Positions 1-8,148 of a stretch of 64,000 nucleotides of DNA are shown here, one piece after another. A program made the position numbers and the translations under genes. This DNA comes from Roseateles depolymerans (GTDB lineage Bacteria > Pseudomonadota > Gammaproteobacteria > Burkholderiales > Burkholderiaceae_C), in assembly GCF_003387155.1 (NCBI RefSeq), contig NZ_QUMT01000001.1, forward strand, positions 744,001 through 808,000, read 5' to 3'. A model generated the notes under the pieces. It saw only the letters and a program-made list of their open reading frames with translations. It had not been told where the DNA came from and did not search any database. The stretch's first letter is position 1, and each line of letters opens with the position of its first letter.

Positions 1-810
1 CGCCAGCAGCGCTGCGAACACCGTCTCGCGCTGCTCAGTGGACGCTTGGGCCCCCCAACGCCTGAACCAGTAGCAGGGGTCCTTCGGGTTCTTGTCAACG
101 TACGCGACGATCTCCGAGCCGGTGTACGCCGCGAGGTCCACACGAGGGGACGCGGGCTTTTGTCGCTCACGTGCCTTGCGGATGCCGGCCAGATAGCTTG
201 CGATATCGGCGTCGGTCTCGGCCGCGCGTTCGAGCATCGCCAATCCGTCCTCGGCGCCTGTGGACTCGTCAAACTCTGCGATCAGCCCGTCATCGACGCT
301 GAAATCGGGGTCCGCTTGCAACCAACGTCCAAGTTGGCGGGCCACCTGTTTCAGGCCGTCCGCACCATCGAGTGCGACGATCTGCTCGGCCCCGACCACA
401 TCCGACGTATCGGACGAGCGCGCCAACGACGCATACAGCAGCCGCCTGGCGTCGTTCGAACCGGCGGCGGCAAGTTCTTTGAGGAGGGCGCTGCGCTGCT
501 CCAGGTCCGGATGGTTCTCGGGCGAAAGAGGCTGAGCCATTGCCTCGATCGCCTTCAACACCGCCGCATCGAGCTTCGCGCGTTTGACGAGGGCGGCCAG
601 CCAGGGCGCCCGCTCTGCCTCACACTGCGGGTCATAGGTGAGGCACGACAAGCAGGCCGCAACGACGTCAGCCTCCAGTCCACCCGCTCCATGGCGCTCA
701 AGCTGCTGCATGGCGCGACCATGGCCGGTTCGCAGCGCAGCCGCGAAGGCTTCGTTGGAGAGAGGAAAAGTCGGCTGTTCAATCCGCATCGGAGGTGGCG
801 CTTCAATCAT
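1..810 (-). CDS. Hypothetical protein, C-terminus cut by window edge
   Basis: A minus-strand frame stays open from an ATG at 810 to base 1 (270 codons, no stop), so the C-terminus lies outside the window. The product begins MIEAPPPMRIEQPTFPLSNE and is rich in helix-forming Ala, Leu and Glu with short repeating amphipathic stretches, for example around ARRLLYASLARS, which recall an alpha-helical repeat protein. I see no signal peptide or membrane segment and recognise no family. An in-frame ATG at 789 is an alternative start. The longer plus-strand frame over the same bases has biased, unstructured composition and is rejected. It is divergent from the small membrane protein gene at 945. Function unknown. 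Confidence 0.6.
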   Translation of the reverse strand, partial: MIEAPPPMRIEQPTFPLSNEAFAAALRTGHGRAMQQLERHGAGGLEADVVAACLSCLTYDPQCEAERAPWLAALVKRAKLDAAVLKAIEAMAQPLSPENHPDLEQRSALLKELAAAGSNDARRLLYASLARSSDTSDVVGAEQIVALDGADGLKQVARQLGRWLQADPDFSVDDGLIAEFDESTGAEDGLAMLERAAETDADIASYLAGIRKARERQKPASPRVDLAAYTGSEIVAYVDKNPKDPCYWFRRWGAQASTEQRETVFAALLA

Positions 811-944
811 GGGGCGATGGTGATTCTCCGGCAGGCTGCTGGGCCGAAGGTGCGCCGTAGCGCCTCAAGGTCTTCATTCGGTGGTTACCATCGCCATCTC
901 CCACGGGGAAGACCCCCAAGTGGCCTCACCTCCGCAGACTCGCC

Positions 945-1289
945 ATGAAGACCAACGACCCCCATCCGACCCTGCCCGTATCCACCCCAGAAGAACGCGG
1001 CGGAGTCCTGGGTTTTGCCCTGATCTGCCTGCTTGCGCTGGTCGCCGTGGCGGCCCTGCGTGCGCCGGCGGCCTCGCGGGATGTGGCGGTCGGCGTGTTT
1101 CTGATGGTCTGGGGCTGCATGTTCCTGGCGGCCTACTTCTTCAGCCACAAGACGTTCTTCCTGCGCGGCCTGATCTGGTTCTGCACCCGGATGTCCTGCC
1201 CGTCCACGCCCAAGATGGCGTTTTTCTATGCGTTCATGACCTTTGGCATGGGCGTGGTGGCGGTGCTGTCGGGGCTGGGCTGGATCTGA
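945..1289 (+). CDS. Small multi-pass membrane protein, unknown function
   Basis: This 114-residue protein starts MKTNDPHPTLPVSTPEERGG, a short polar N-terminus. Three hydrophobic stretches follow, near residues 22-42, 48-66 and 90-113, which look like inner-membrane helices. The loop between the second and third carries HKTFFLRGLIWFCTRMSC. I recognise no family. It lies divergently from the truncated gene at the window start and 163 bp upstream of the YceI gene, in the same direction. The start codon is the first ATG before the hydrophobic core. Existence is supported by membrane-protein composition and lack of a competing frame; function is not inferred. Confidence 0.6.
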   Translation: MKTNDPHPTLPVSTPEERGGVLGFALICLLALVAVAALRAPAASRDVAVGVFLMVWGCMFLAAYFFSHKTFFLRGLIWFCTRMSCPSTPKMAFFYAFMTFGMGVVAVLSGLGWI

Positions 1290-1452
1290 CGCCGCAGCTC
1301 GCCGTTCGCTGCACCCTCCACTGAACCCCCAGTACACCCCCCTTTTTTCCGCTCTTTTCGGTCTTGCGCCGGTCTGCTGTGGCGGAGATGATGAGCCCGC
1401 CAATCGCCCTTTCCTTCCAGGGCGTTGCGCTTCACTCCAACAAGGACCGCAG

Positions 1453-2037
1453 ATGAAATTCCTGCTGCTGCCCGCGCTCTGCGTGGCGATGTTTGGCGCA
1501 ACGGTGCAAGCCGCTCAAGCCGCCGCCGTCACCTACGACATCGAACCCACCCACACCTATCCCAGCTTCGAAGCCGACCACATGGGCCTGTCCTACTGGC
1601 GCGGCAAACTGAACAAAAGCGCGGGCACCATCGTCTACGACAAGGCGACCGGGGCCGGCAGCGTGGAGGTGCAGATGGACCTGGCCAGCATCGATTTCGG
1701 GCTCGACGCGATGAACAACTGGGCCACGGGCAAGGACTTCTTCAATGTGGAGAAGAACCCCACCGCCACCTTCAAGGGCCGCTTTGACGGCGCCAAGGGC
1801 GGTGTGCCGAGCCAGGTGGTCGGTGAGCTGACCCTCAACGGCAAGACCCAGCCCATGACGCTGACGGTGCACCAGCTCAAGTGCATGCCTCATCCGATGC
1901 ACAAGCGTGACTTCTGCGGCGCGGACGCCTCGGGCAGTTTCAACCGGGAGGCCTTCGGCCTGAGCGCCGGCAAGGACTGGGGCTTCAAGATGGACGTGAA
2001 TCTGCGCATCCAGGTGGAGGCGGTGGCCCGGCCCTGA
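1453..2037 (+). CDS. YceI family periplasmic protein
   Basis: The product has 194 residues, the usual YceI size. It opens with a signal peptide (MKFLLLPALCVAMFGATVQA, cleavage likely after AQA). The mature part shows the YceI lipocalin-like pattern: a YDIEPTHTYPSFEADHMG start, then GSVEVQMDLASIDFG, FFNVEKNPTATFKG, a GELTLNGKTQPMTLTV strand and SFNREAFGLSAGKDWGF. YceI proteins bind isoprenoid-type lipids in the periplasm, but the ligand here cannot be told. The frame stays open upstream to 1243, but AAGGA just before the ATG at 1453 and the signal peptide fix the start. Two cysteines (CMPHPMHKRDFC) could form a disulfide. Confidence 0.92.
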   Translation: MKFLLLPALCVAMFGATVQAAQAAAVTYDIEPTHTYPSFEADHMGLSYWRGKLNKSAGTIVYDKATGAGSVEVQMDLASIDFGLDAMNNWATGKDFFNVEKNPTATFKGRFDGAKGGVPSQVVGELTLNGKTQPMTLTVHQLKCMPHPMHKRDFCGADASGSFNREAFGLSAGKDWGFKMDVNLRIQVEAVARP

Positions 2038-2085
2038 ACCGGCCCTGAAGCCGGGGACCGCCCAGCTTGGTGAACATCCCCATTC

Positions 2086-2109
2086 AAACCGTTGTTTAAA
2101 CACGGGTTT
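2086..2109. promoter_or_regulatory. Imperfect palindrome, candidate operator
   Basis: In the gap between the YceI gene and the exported protein gene at 2213, a perfect 10-bp palindrome (TGTTTAAACA, 2093-2102) is flanked by AAACC and GGTTT arms. It stands out as AT-rich in GC-rich DNA. It could be a dyad operator for the gene at 2213 or a weak terminator after the YceI gene; no T tract follows. Confidence 0.35.
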
Positions 2110-2212
2110 AGCCACGGTCGCTTACAACTCGGCCGGTGTCATGTTCAGAATCCGATCTTGTCTTGCCTGACACTTCCGGCGCCCGAAGACTCGTCGAACT
2201 GAATCTCTCGTC

Positions 2213-3469
2213 ATGCTGCCCCTGCCACGCCCGCCTCGTTTGCGCGCGCGCCCCTTGCGGGGGCTTCGCGGGTGGGGGGCTGCGACGCTGGTGATCACGC
2301 TGATGATGGCGCTGGCAGGGAGCCCGCCTGCCTGGGCGGCAGAGGGGCAACGTGCAGCCAAGCCCCGGGTCGCTCGGGCCGCTGGTGCTTCCGCCAATGG
2401 CGGCGCGGCGGCTGCGGGGCAGACCGACGCCCGTCGCGCCGCGCAGGTGGAGGCCGGCAACATCGCGGAGCTGCGCAGCCGGATGACCAGTCGCGATCTG
2501 GCGCTGCTTCGTCGCGCCGACATGGGCGACGCCCGCATCGATGTGTGGCTCTATCAGCCGTCCCGGCAGTACTACGTCAGCGTCTCGATGCAGGGGAGCC
2601 TGCGGCGCACGCTCAAGCCGGTGAACGAGGCGGAAGCCTGGCTCAACTTCGACAGCTTCCGGCGCCTAGCGGCGCTGGGGGACGTCGGACGGCCGGTGCT
2701 GCTGGGGCAACTGAATGCAGGGGCCACGGGCAATGCGGGCGCCGGGGGCGATGCGGGCTCGAATGCAGGGGCGGGCAGTGCCGGGATGGGGATTGCCGGT
2801 ATCGGTAATGCAGGGACAGGCAGTGCAGGGATCGTCAGTGCTGGAATAGTGAATCCCGGGATGGCGAGTGCAGGCATTGGCGGCAGCGCAGGACCGGGTG
2901 CAGCGGCCCCTTCGCCCGGCGCCGCCCCAGCGCTGCGGCCCGGCGGTCAGGATCTTCGGACGGTTCCCGTCCCGCGGGAGCGACTTGCCGCCGACGACGA
3001 GGTAGACGAGATGGACCTCGAGCGAGTCCGCCAGGCGAGAGAGGCCTATGCCACCTCGACGGGTGGCGCGGCCGCCGGCACGGTCATGAGCACGGGCACG
3101 GGGACAGGCGCGGGCACGGGCATGAGCGCGAACGCGAACACCGGCGGCGGCCGGGGGCTTGTCCCCACGCCCGCTGTATCTGCCGTATCACCCAGCCGCC
3201 AGCCTGCACAAGCACAATCCACCGCAGCGGCGACCGAGGCCTCGACCGTCGTCGGGCAGGCGGTGGAGACCTTGCGACGCGAGCGGATCGGTGATGACGT
3301 CGCCCGTCTCGTGTGGAGTGCCGACTCCGGCCAGTTCACCGCATCACTGACCCGGCAGGGACGGGTGGTGGACATGCTGCGCAGTCCGGATCGCCAAGCC
3401 GCCGTGGCGGCTTTCGACGATCTTGTGCGGCAGGCCAGGGCCCGTGCGGTGGCCAGCGCGGCACATTAA
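2213..3469 (+). CDS. Exported protein with two related domains joined by a Gly/Ala linker
   Basis: The 418-residue product has a long N-terminal signal sequence (hydrophobic core VITLMMALAGSPPAWA, cleavage after AWA). Residues about 75-155 (AELRSRMTSRDLALLRR ... YYVSVSMQGSLRRTL) resemble the pattern of DUF2968-type exported proteins of Burkholderiales. Residues about 345-415 (LRRERIGDDVARLVWSADSG ... FTASLTRQGRVVDMLRS) look like a second, shortened copy. Between them lies a low-complexity stretch of GNAG, GSAG and GIG units (about residues 165-235) and a Thr/Gly/Ala-rich segment. The domain match is by eye and tentative. Position in the periplasm or at the surface is inferred from the signal. 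Function unknown. Confidence 0.65.
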   Translation: MLPLPRPPRLRARPLRGLRGWGAATLVITLMMALAGSPPAWAAEGQRAAKPRVARAAGASANGGAAAAGQTDARRAAQVEAGNIAELRSRMTSRDLALLRRADMGDARIDVWLYQPSRQYYVSVSMQGSLRRTLKPVNEAEAWLNFDSFRRLAALGDVGRPVLLGQLNAGATGNAGAGGDAGSNAGAGSAGMGIAGIGNAGTGSAGIVSAGIVNPGMASAGIGGSAGPGAAAPSPGAAPALRPGGQDLRTVPVPRERLAADDEVDEMDLERVRQAREAYATSTGGAAAGTVMSTGTGTGAGTGMSANANTGGGRGLVPTPAVSAVSPSRQPAQAQSTAAATEASTVVGQAVETLRRERIGDDVARLVWSADSGQFTASLTRQGRVVDMLRSPDRQAAVAAFDDLVRQARARAVASAAH

Positions 3470-3530
3470 GCGAATCGGCGGCGCCAGGCCTTCCCGAGCC
3501 GACGGATCAGCGCCCAGCCGCCAACGAGCT

Positions 3531-3602
3531 ATCGAGCCGTCGAACCACCGAGGCACCGAGCCACCGAGCCACCGAGCCACTGAGCCACTGAGCCGTCGAG
3601 CC
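3531..3602. repeat. Octamer tandem repeat, nine copies
   Basis: Nine consecutive 8-bp units of consensus ACCGAGCC (variants ATCGAGCC, GTCGAACC, ACTGAGCC, GTCGAGCC) fill most of the gap between the converging gene at 2213-3469 and tamB. Such arrays can change copy number by slippage. No gene lies in it. Confidence 0.85.
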
Positions 3603-3621
3603 ACAGCCCCAGCGGCGCCGT

Positions 3622-6600
3622 TCACTCCCACTTCCAGATCCAGATCAGATCCAGCCCCTGCTGGTCCTCCCCCGCCTGGGCCCGCAGCGTGAAGCGCTGT
3701 GCCAGCTTGTAGATCAGCTGCCAGTTGCCGGTGGTGGCATTGAGGCCCCGCTCATAGGCCACGAACACGCCGCGGCTGATCTGCTTGCCCAGGCGCACGA
3801 CCGTGCCTCTCGCATCGTCCCCTTCGCCGCTGAAGGACAACTCATCCAGCCCGATCCGGTGGATCAGCTTGTCGCTGGCGCTTTCACCGTCGCCGCTGAT
3901 CAGCGCCATCGCCGCGCGCTGCATCAGCGCCGTATCACTGCGACCGAGGTTGTCCGGCGAGCGGCCCAGCACCAGCCATGACAGCTTGTTGGTCTCGCTC
4001 ATGTCCGGATCCGAGTACAGCTTGATGCGCGGGTTCGACGCCGTGCCGGTCACGGTCACGCCCACGCGCACCGCGTCGTTCTCCAGACCCGGCCGGATCG
4101 CCAGCACGTCCAGCCGCGGGTTGTCCAGCGGCCCGACGAAGGTGAACACGCCGCGCTCCACATCCAGCTTCTGCCCATAGGCATTGAAGGTACCGCCCTC
4201 ACTGCGGACCTCACCTTCCAGCGTGGGACGGGGCTGGCCGTCCTGGGCCAGATGCAGCGCGCCACGGATGCGGGTGTCGATGCCGTAGCCGCGCAGCTGC
4301 AGGCGGCGGCCCAGTTCCACATCCACATCCAGCTTGACCTGCAGCGGCTTGCCGTTGATCTCCGTGCGCGGCTGCGCGTTCTGGCGCACCACCTGCACGT
4401 CGCTGTCCAGCTGAGGCGCATCGCCGCGGGAGAAATCGAACAGGCCCTCGTTGATGACGAAGCGGCCCTTGAGGCCCAGCAACTGGGCCTGCGCATGGAT
4501 CTGCGCGGACCCGCTGGCCACCACGCGCCGGTCCACCCGCTGCAGCAGGGCAAAGGTGTCGGCGGTCAGCGTCAGTTGGGCGCTGGGGTCACGGCCGAAA
4601 CGCACATCCCCCTGGGCACTGATCTGGCCATTGCCGCCCTTGGCGGTGAAGCTCTCCAGCCGGGCCTGCGTGCCGGTCATGGTCATGACCAGTGCACCGT
4701 TGTTCATGTCCACGCCCATCAGCGCATTGCGCAGCGACAGCTTCTGGCCGCCGATCTGGCCGCGCACTTCCGGGGCGCCCAGCGTGCCGCCCAGGCCAAT
4801 GGACGCATGCAGGCTGCCGCCCAGACGCCAGCCGGCCGGCACCCACGGGCCCCAGTTGCCGAGGTTGTCCACCTGGGATTCGATGGACCCTTCCAGCTTC
4901 GCGTCCTTGTCCGGCAAGGCCAGCGGGTCGTTCATGCGGAAGGTCACCGCGCCGCCCACCGCGCCCATGTTCTGGCCGGCCACGCCCTGCACCACATGCC
5001 ACACGCCGCGGTCGGCCTGCAGGCCCAGGCGCAGGTCGGTCAGCCCCAAACGCTGGGTGCTGACTTCATCGGTCACCGTGAGGTCACCGGCCGTGCGCGA
5101 CACCAGAAAGTCGATGGCCAGGTTGCGAGCGTCTCGCCGTGTGTTGAAGTGGCCCTCGATGCGCAGGTCCCCGCCCCAGCCGAAGTCCGGCTGCAGGCGG
5201 GCCAGTGCCGGCGCCGCTGCCAGCGGTTCGAGGTCGGCCTGCAGGTCCCAGTCGGCAGGGGACTGCCAGCTCATGCGGGTCCAGCGGATGCCGGCGCCCA
5301 GCACCTCCAGGCGACCCGGCGCGAGGCTGGCCTGGCGGACCTGCATCTGTGGTTCCAGTCGCACCGTGGCGGCCAGCGGACCGGCCTTGAGCAGCGCATC
5401 GTTCACCTGATTGGCTCGCAGGTTGAGCATCAGGTCCCGGGCCTGCCACTGGCCGCCCTGGCGCCAGGCGACCAGGGGATCCGACTCCAGCCCGCCCTGC
5501 AGCGACAGCTGCGCCTGGGCACCCTTGGCGTCAAGCTGCAGGCCGCTCACCACCACACCGCTGGCTGCCGCGGCACGCGCCACGACCTTGCTGTTGGTCG
5601 GGGCCGTGAGGATGGGGGGCAAGGGCAGTCGGCCCTGTGTCTCCAGGCTGAGCTTGTGCTGGGCCCAGCTGCCTTGCAGATTCAGCGTGGCATCTTCCAG
5701 TTGCACCTGGGCAGGCGCGACCCGCAGTTGCTTGAGCTGGGTGGTCCACAACAGCTTGGCGTCCCGCACGCTCGACAGCGACCAGACCCCGCTGCCGCTG
5801 GCCAACTGGATGGGGGCCAAGCTGCCAGTGGTCGCGGTATTCGTATTGGCGCTTGCGTTGGCGGTGGCACCCCTGCTGGAAGCAGCATTGCTGCCACTGC
5901 CTCCCAGCGAGGTGCTGCGCGGCACCGACGAACTGCCGGCCGAGGCTGCATTCACCGTCCGTCCAGCGGATGGACCCGCCCGGGACCCTGCACCGGTACT
6001 CCCGCTGCCACCCGGCACGGCGCCGGCACTGGCGGTGTTCGGCCCCATGCTGGACGCACGCGCGGAGACCGAAGGCAGTCCGGCCACACCGCCCAGAGCA
6101 AAGCCTTGCAGGTCCCACTTGCCGTCGCTGGTGTAGAGCGCCTGTCGCGAGCCTGGTCGAACCAGTTGTACCGTGGTGGAGGCCGTGAAGGCGCCTTGCA
6201 CCGTGGCTGTCGGCCACTGGCTGCGCAGCAGCGGCTGCAGGCTGGCGAGATTGGGCGCGGCCAGGTCGATGGCCAGGTTGACCTGCTCGCCACCCTGGCG
6301 CAGGGCGGGGTCGATGCGGGTGCGGGCCTGCAGCGTGGCGTCTGCCAGGCGCAGGTCGGCATTCAGGTCGGGCGTGCCGGCGCCCTGGCGTGCATAACGG
6401 ACCTGGCCCTGCAGCGGCAGGCTCTGCCAGACGCTGGGCAGCACATCCAACTGCGCCTGGCCCTGCGGCCAGAGGCTGCCGCGGACGGACTGCAAGCGCG
6501 CCTGCAATCGCCCGTTCAGGGTCTGGGTGCCGGCGCCGCCGATCGGTGCCCCTGAAGTGCTGGCCGTTGCGTTGGCCCTTGCATTGGCCCTTGCATTGGG

Positions 6601-8148
6601 CGTCCCGCCGGCCGTCGTACTGGCCTTCCCGCTGCCGCCTTGCAAGCGTCGCAGGTCCAGCCCCTGCACACTCGCGTCCAGCCGGGTCTGCCAGCCGCCG
6701 CTCAGCGTCATGGCGTCGGTCAGGGTCAGCTCGCCCGACGCCTTGATCGTGGCCGGCCCTGAGCTTGCTTCAAACGCATTCAGGACCACGGACTGGCGCC
6801 GCAGGTCGGCATCCAGCACCACGTCCAGCGGTGCCTGCCACTGGCCTTGCCCCAGGCGACCCTGCAGCCGGCCATCGACCTGCAACTCATCGTCGGCCGA
6901 TGCACCGGTCAGGCTGGCCTTGGTGCCAAGTTTCACGGTGCCTCGGGCCTGGATGAGGGGCCAGTCCGCATGCCATTGGCGGCTGTCCAGGCCGTCGATT
7001 TGCAGCGTCAGCACGGAGCCGTCGCGCGCGCTGGTCTGGCCGCTGGCCTGAAGGCGACCGCCACCAGACAGCTGCGCATCCAGCTTGGGCAGGCGCAGAC
7101 GGGTCCAGTTGGCCGGGTCCAGCAGGGCTTCCAGCGTGAGGGACTTCAGCGGAATCCGGTCCTGGTCCAGGCGACCCGCTTCCGTGTTGGACAGATCCGC
7201 CTTCAGCGTCAGCGACTGGTCCTTGTTGGGCGTGAGCAGCACGCGGCCCGTCAGGCCGGTGTGCGGCACACCGGCGTCCGGCAGCAGGGCGGCCAGGTTC
7301 AGGTCCTTGGCATCGGTCTCCAGCCGCGCCAGCGGGAAAGCCGCAAACGGCTGGACCTGGGCGGCCACCTGGAGCTTTTGCTGCGCCGCCTCCAGTTGGC
7401 CCTGCAGGTTCAGGTCGCGCAGCGGGCCGTTCAGCTGGAAAGGCGCCGTCCATGGCAGCTTGCCTTGCGGCTGGCTGAGTCGCCACTGGCTGGTCAGGGC
7501 CAGGTCGGCGTTGGTGCGGATCTGGGCACGGCCGGACAGCGTCAGCATCTGCCATTGCAGCGAGCGCAGCTCCAACTGGTGATGCTCACCGCCGTCCGCG
7601 CCGATGCGGGCCTGCCCGCGCAGCCCCTTGAGCGGTTGGGCCAGACCGGTCACGAACAGTTCACCGACGTCCAGGTCCGCAATGCTCACCGCCACCGGAC
7701 TGATCAGATGGGCCGGCGGCTGCGGTGCGCCGGTGCTGGGGGAGGGCGCCATCTGCACCCGCAGCCGGGCCACCGCCAGGCGGTCCGCCTGCAACTCGCC
7801 CCACAGCAGGGGCGAACGGTTCCAGGCCAGGCGAAGGCCGCGCCATTGCAGTTGCTCCAGCACGATGCGGTCTTCAGTGCCCGGCAGCACAAGCTCGGCG
7901 CGGTCCACGTCGAAGTCGCCGAGCAGCCGGCCGCGTGCGTTCTGCAGCGACAGGCCCGGCACCTGAGACAGCACCCAGGCCGTGCCGCGTTCGGTCTTGA
8001 GCCCCCAGGTCAGGGCCAGCAGCAGCAGGCCGATCAGGACCGGAATCGCCAGCAGCGTCCAGACCAGACCGCGCGCGGCGCGGCGGCGTCGGCTGGCGCG
8101 GGCGGGCACCGCCTCGGCCGGTTGTTGGGAATCCTGCGGCTCACTCAT
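3622..8148 (-). CDS. tamB: Translocation and assembly module protein TamB
   Basis: At 1508 residues this is a long TamB. A single N-terminal membrane anchor (about residues 27-48, LVWTLLAIPVLIGLLLLALT) is followed by a very long repeated beta-strand region typical of the AsmA/TamB bridge. The C-terminal DUF490 region includes a LGKQISRGVFVAYERGLN motif and ends LIWIWKWE. TamB spans the periplasm and works with TamA in outer-membrane protein insertion and lipid transport (family knowledge). Two Ala/Ser/Gly/Asn-rich inserts, near residues 510-535 and 695-776, are unlike the rest and look like disordered linkers. Its ATG overlaps the tamA stop (ATGA), so the two are translationally coupled in a minus-strand operon with the VWA gene. 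Confidence 0.95.
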   Translation of the reverse strand: MSEPQDSQQPAEAVPARASRRRRAARGLVWTLLAIPVLIGLLLLALTWGLKTERGTAWVLSQVPGLSLQNARGRLLGDFDVDRAELVLPGTEDRIVLEQLQWRGLRLAWNRSPLLWGELQADRLAVARLRVQMAPSPSTGAPQPPAHLISPVAVSIADLDVGELFVTGLAQPLKGLRGQARIGADGGEHHQLELRSLQWQMLTLSGRAQIRTNADLALTSQWRLSQPQGKLPWTAPFQLNGPLRDLNLQGQLEAAQQKLQVAAQVQPFAAFPLARLETDAKDLNLAALLPDAGVPHTGLTGRVLLTPNKDQSLTLKADLSNTEAGRLDQDRIPLKSLTLEALLDPANWTRLRLPKLDAQLSGGGRLQASGQTSARDGSVLTLQIDGLDSRQWHADWPLIQARGTVKLGTKASLTGASADDELQVDGRLQGRLGQGQWQAPLDVVLDADLRRQSVVLNAFEASSGPATIKASGELTLTDAMTLSGGWQTRLDASVQGLDLRRLQGGSGKASTTAGGTPNARANARANATASTSGAPIGGAGTQTLNGRLQARLQSVRGSLWPQGQAQLDVLPSVWQSLPLQGQVRYARQGAGTPDLNADLRLADATLQARTRIDPALRQGGEQVNLAIDLAAPNLASLQPLLRSQWPTATVQGAFTASTTVQLVRPGSRQALYTSDGKWDLQGFALGGVAGLPSVSARASSMGPNTASAGAVPGGSGSTGAGSRAGPSAGRTVNAASAGSSSVPRSTSLGGSGSNAASSRGATANASANTNTATTGSLAPIQLASGSGVWSLSSVRDAKLLWTTQLKQLRVAPAQVQLEDATLNLQGSWAQHKLSLETQGRLPLPPILTAPTNSKVVARAAAASGVVVSGLQLDAKGAQAQLSLQGGLESDPLVAWRQGGQWQARDLMLNLRANQVNDALLKAGPLAATVRLEPQMQVRQASLAPGRLEVLGAGIRWTRMSWQSPADWDLQADLEPLAAAPALARLQPDFGWGGDLRIEGHFNTRRDARNLAIDFLVSRTAGDLTVTDEVSTQRLGLTDLRLGLQADRGVWHVVQGVAGQNMGAVGGAVTFRMNDPLALPDKDAKLEGSIESQVDNLGNWGPWVPAGWRLGGSLHASIGLGGTLGAPEVRGQIGGQKLSLRNALMGVDMNNGALVMTMTGTQARLESFTAKGGNGQISAQGDVRFGRDPSAQLTLTADTFALLQRVDRRVVASGSAQIHAQAQLLGLKGRFVINEGLFDFSRGDAPQLDSDVQVVRQNAQPRTEINGKPLQVKLDVDVELGRRLQLRGYGIDTRIRGALHLAQDGQPRPTLEGEVRSEGGTFNAYGQKLDVERGVFTFVGPLDNPRLDVLAIRPGLENDAVRVGVTVTGTASNPRIKLYSDPDMSETNKLSWLVLGRSPDNLGRSDTALMQRAAMALISGDGESASDKLIHRIGLDELSFSGEGDDARGTVVRLGKQISRGVFVAYERGLNATTGNWQLIYKLAQRFTLRAQAGEDQQGLDLIWIWKWE

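Noticed and set aside
46-948. A 300-codon plus-strand frame at the window start
   Set aside because: Arg/Gly-rich, no fold-like pattern; the minus-strand frame over the same bases reads as a regular helical protein and extends to the edge.
4252-6555. A 767-codon open frame antisense to tamB
   Set aside because: High GC and codon bias keep shadow frames open; it lacks any domain and has shadow composition (His, Gln, Ala, Gly), while tamB is unmistakable on the other strand.
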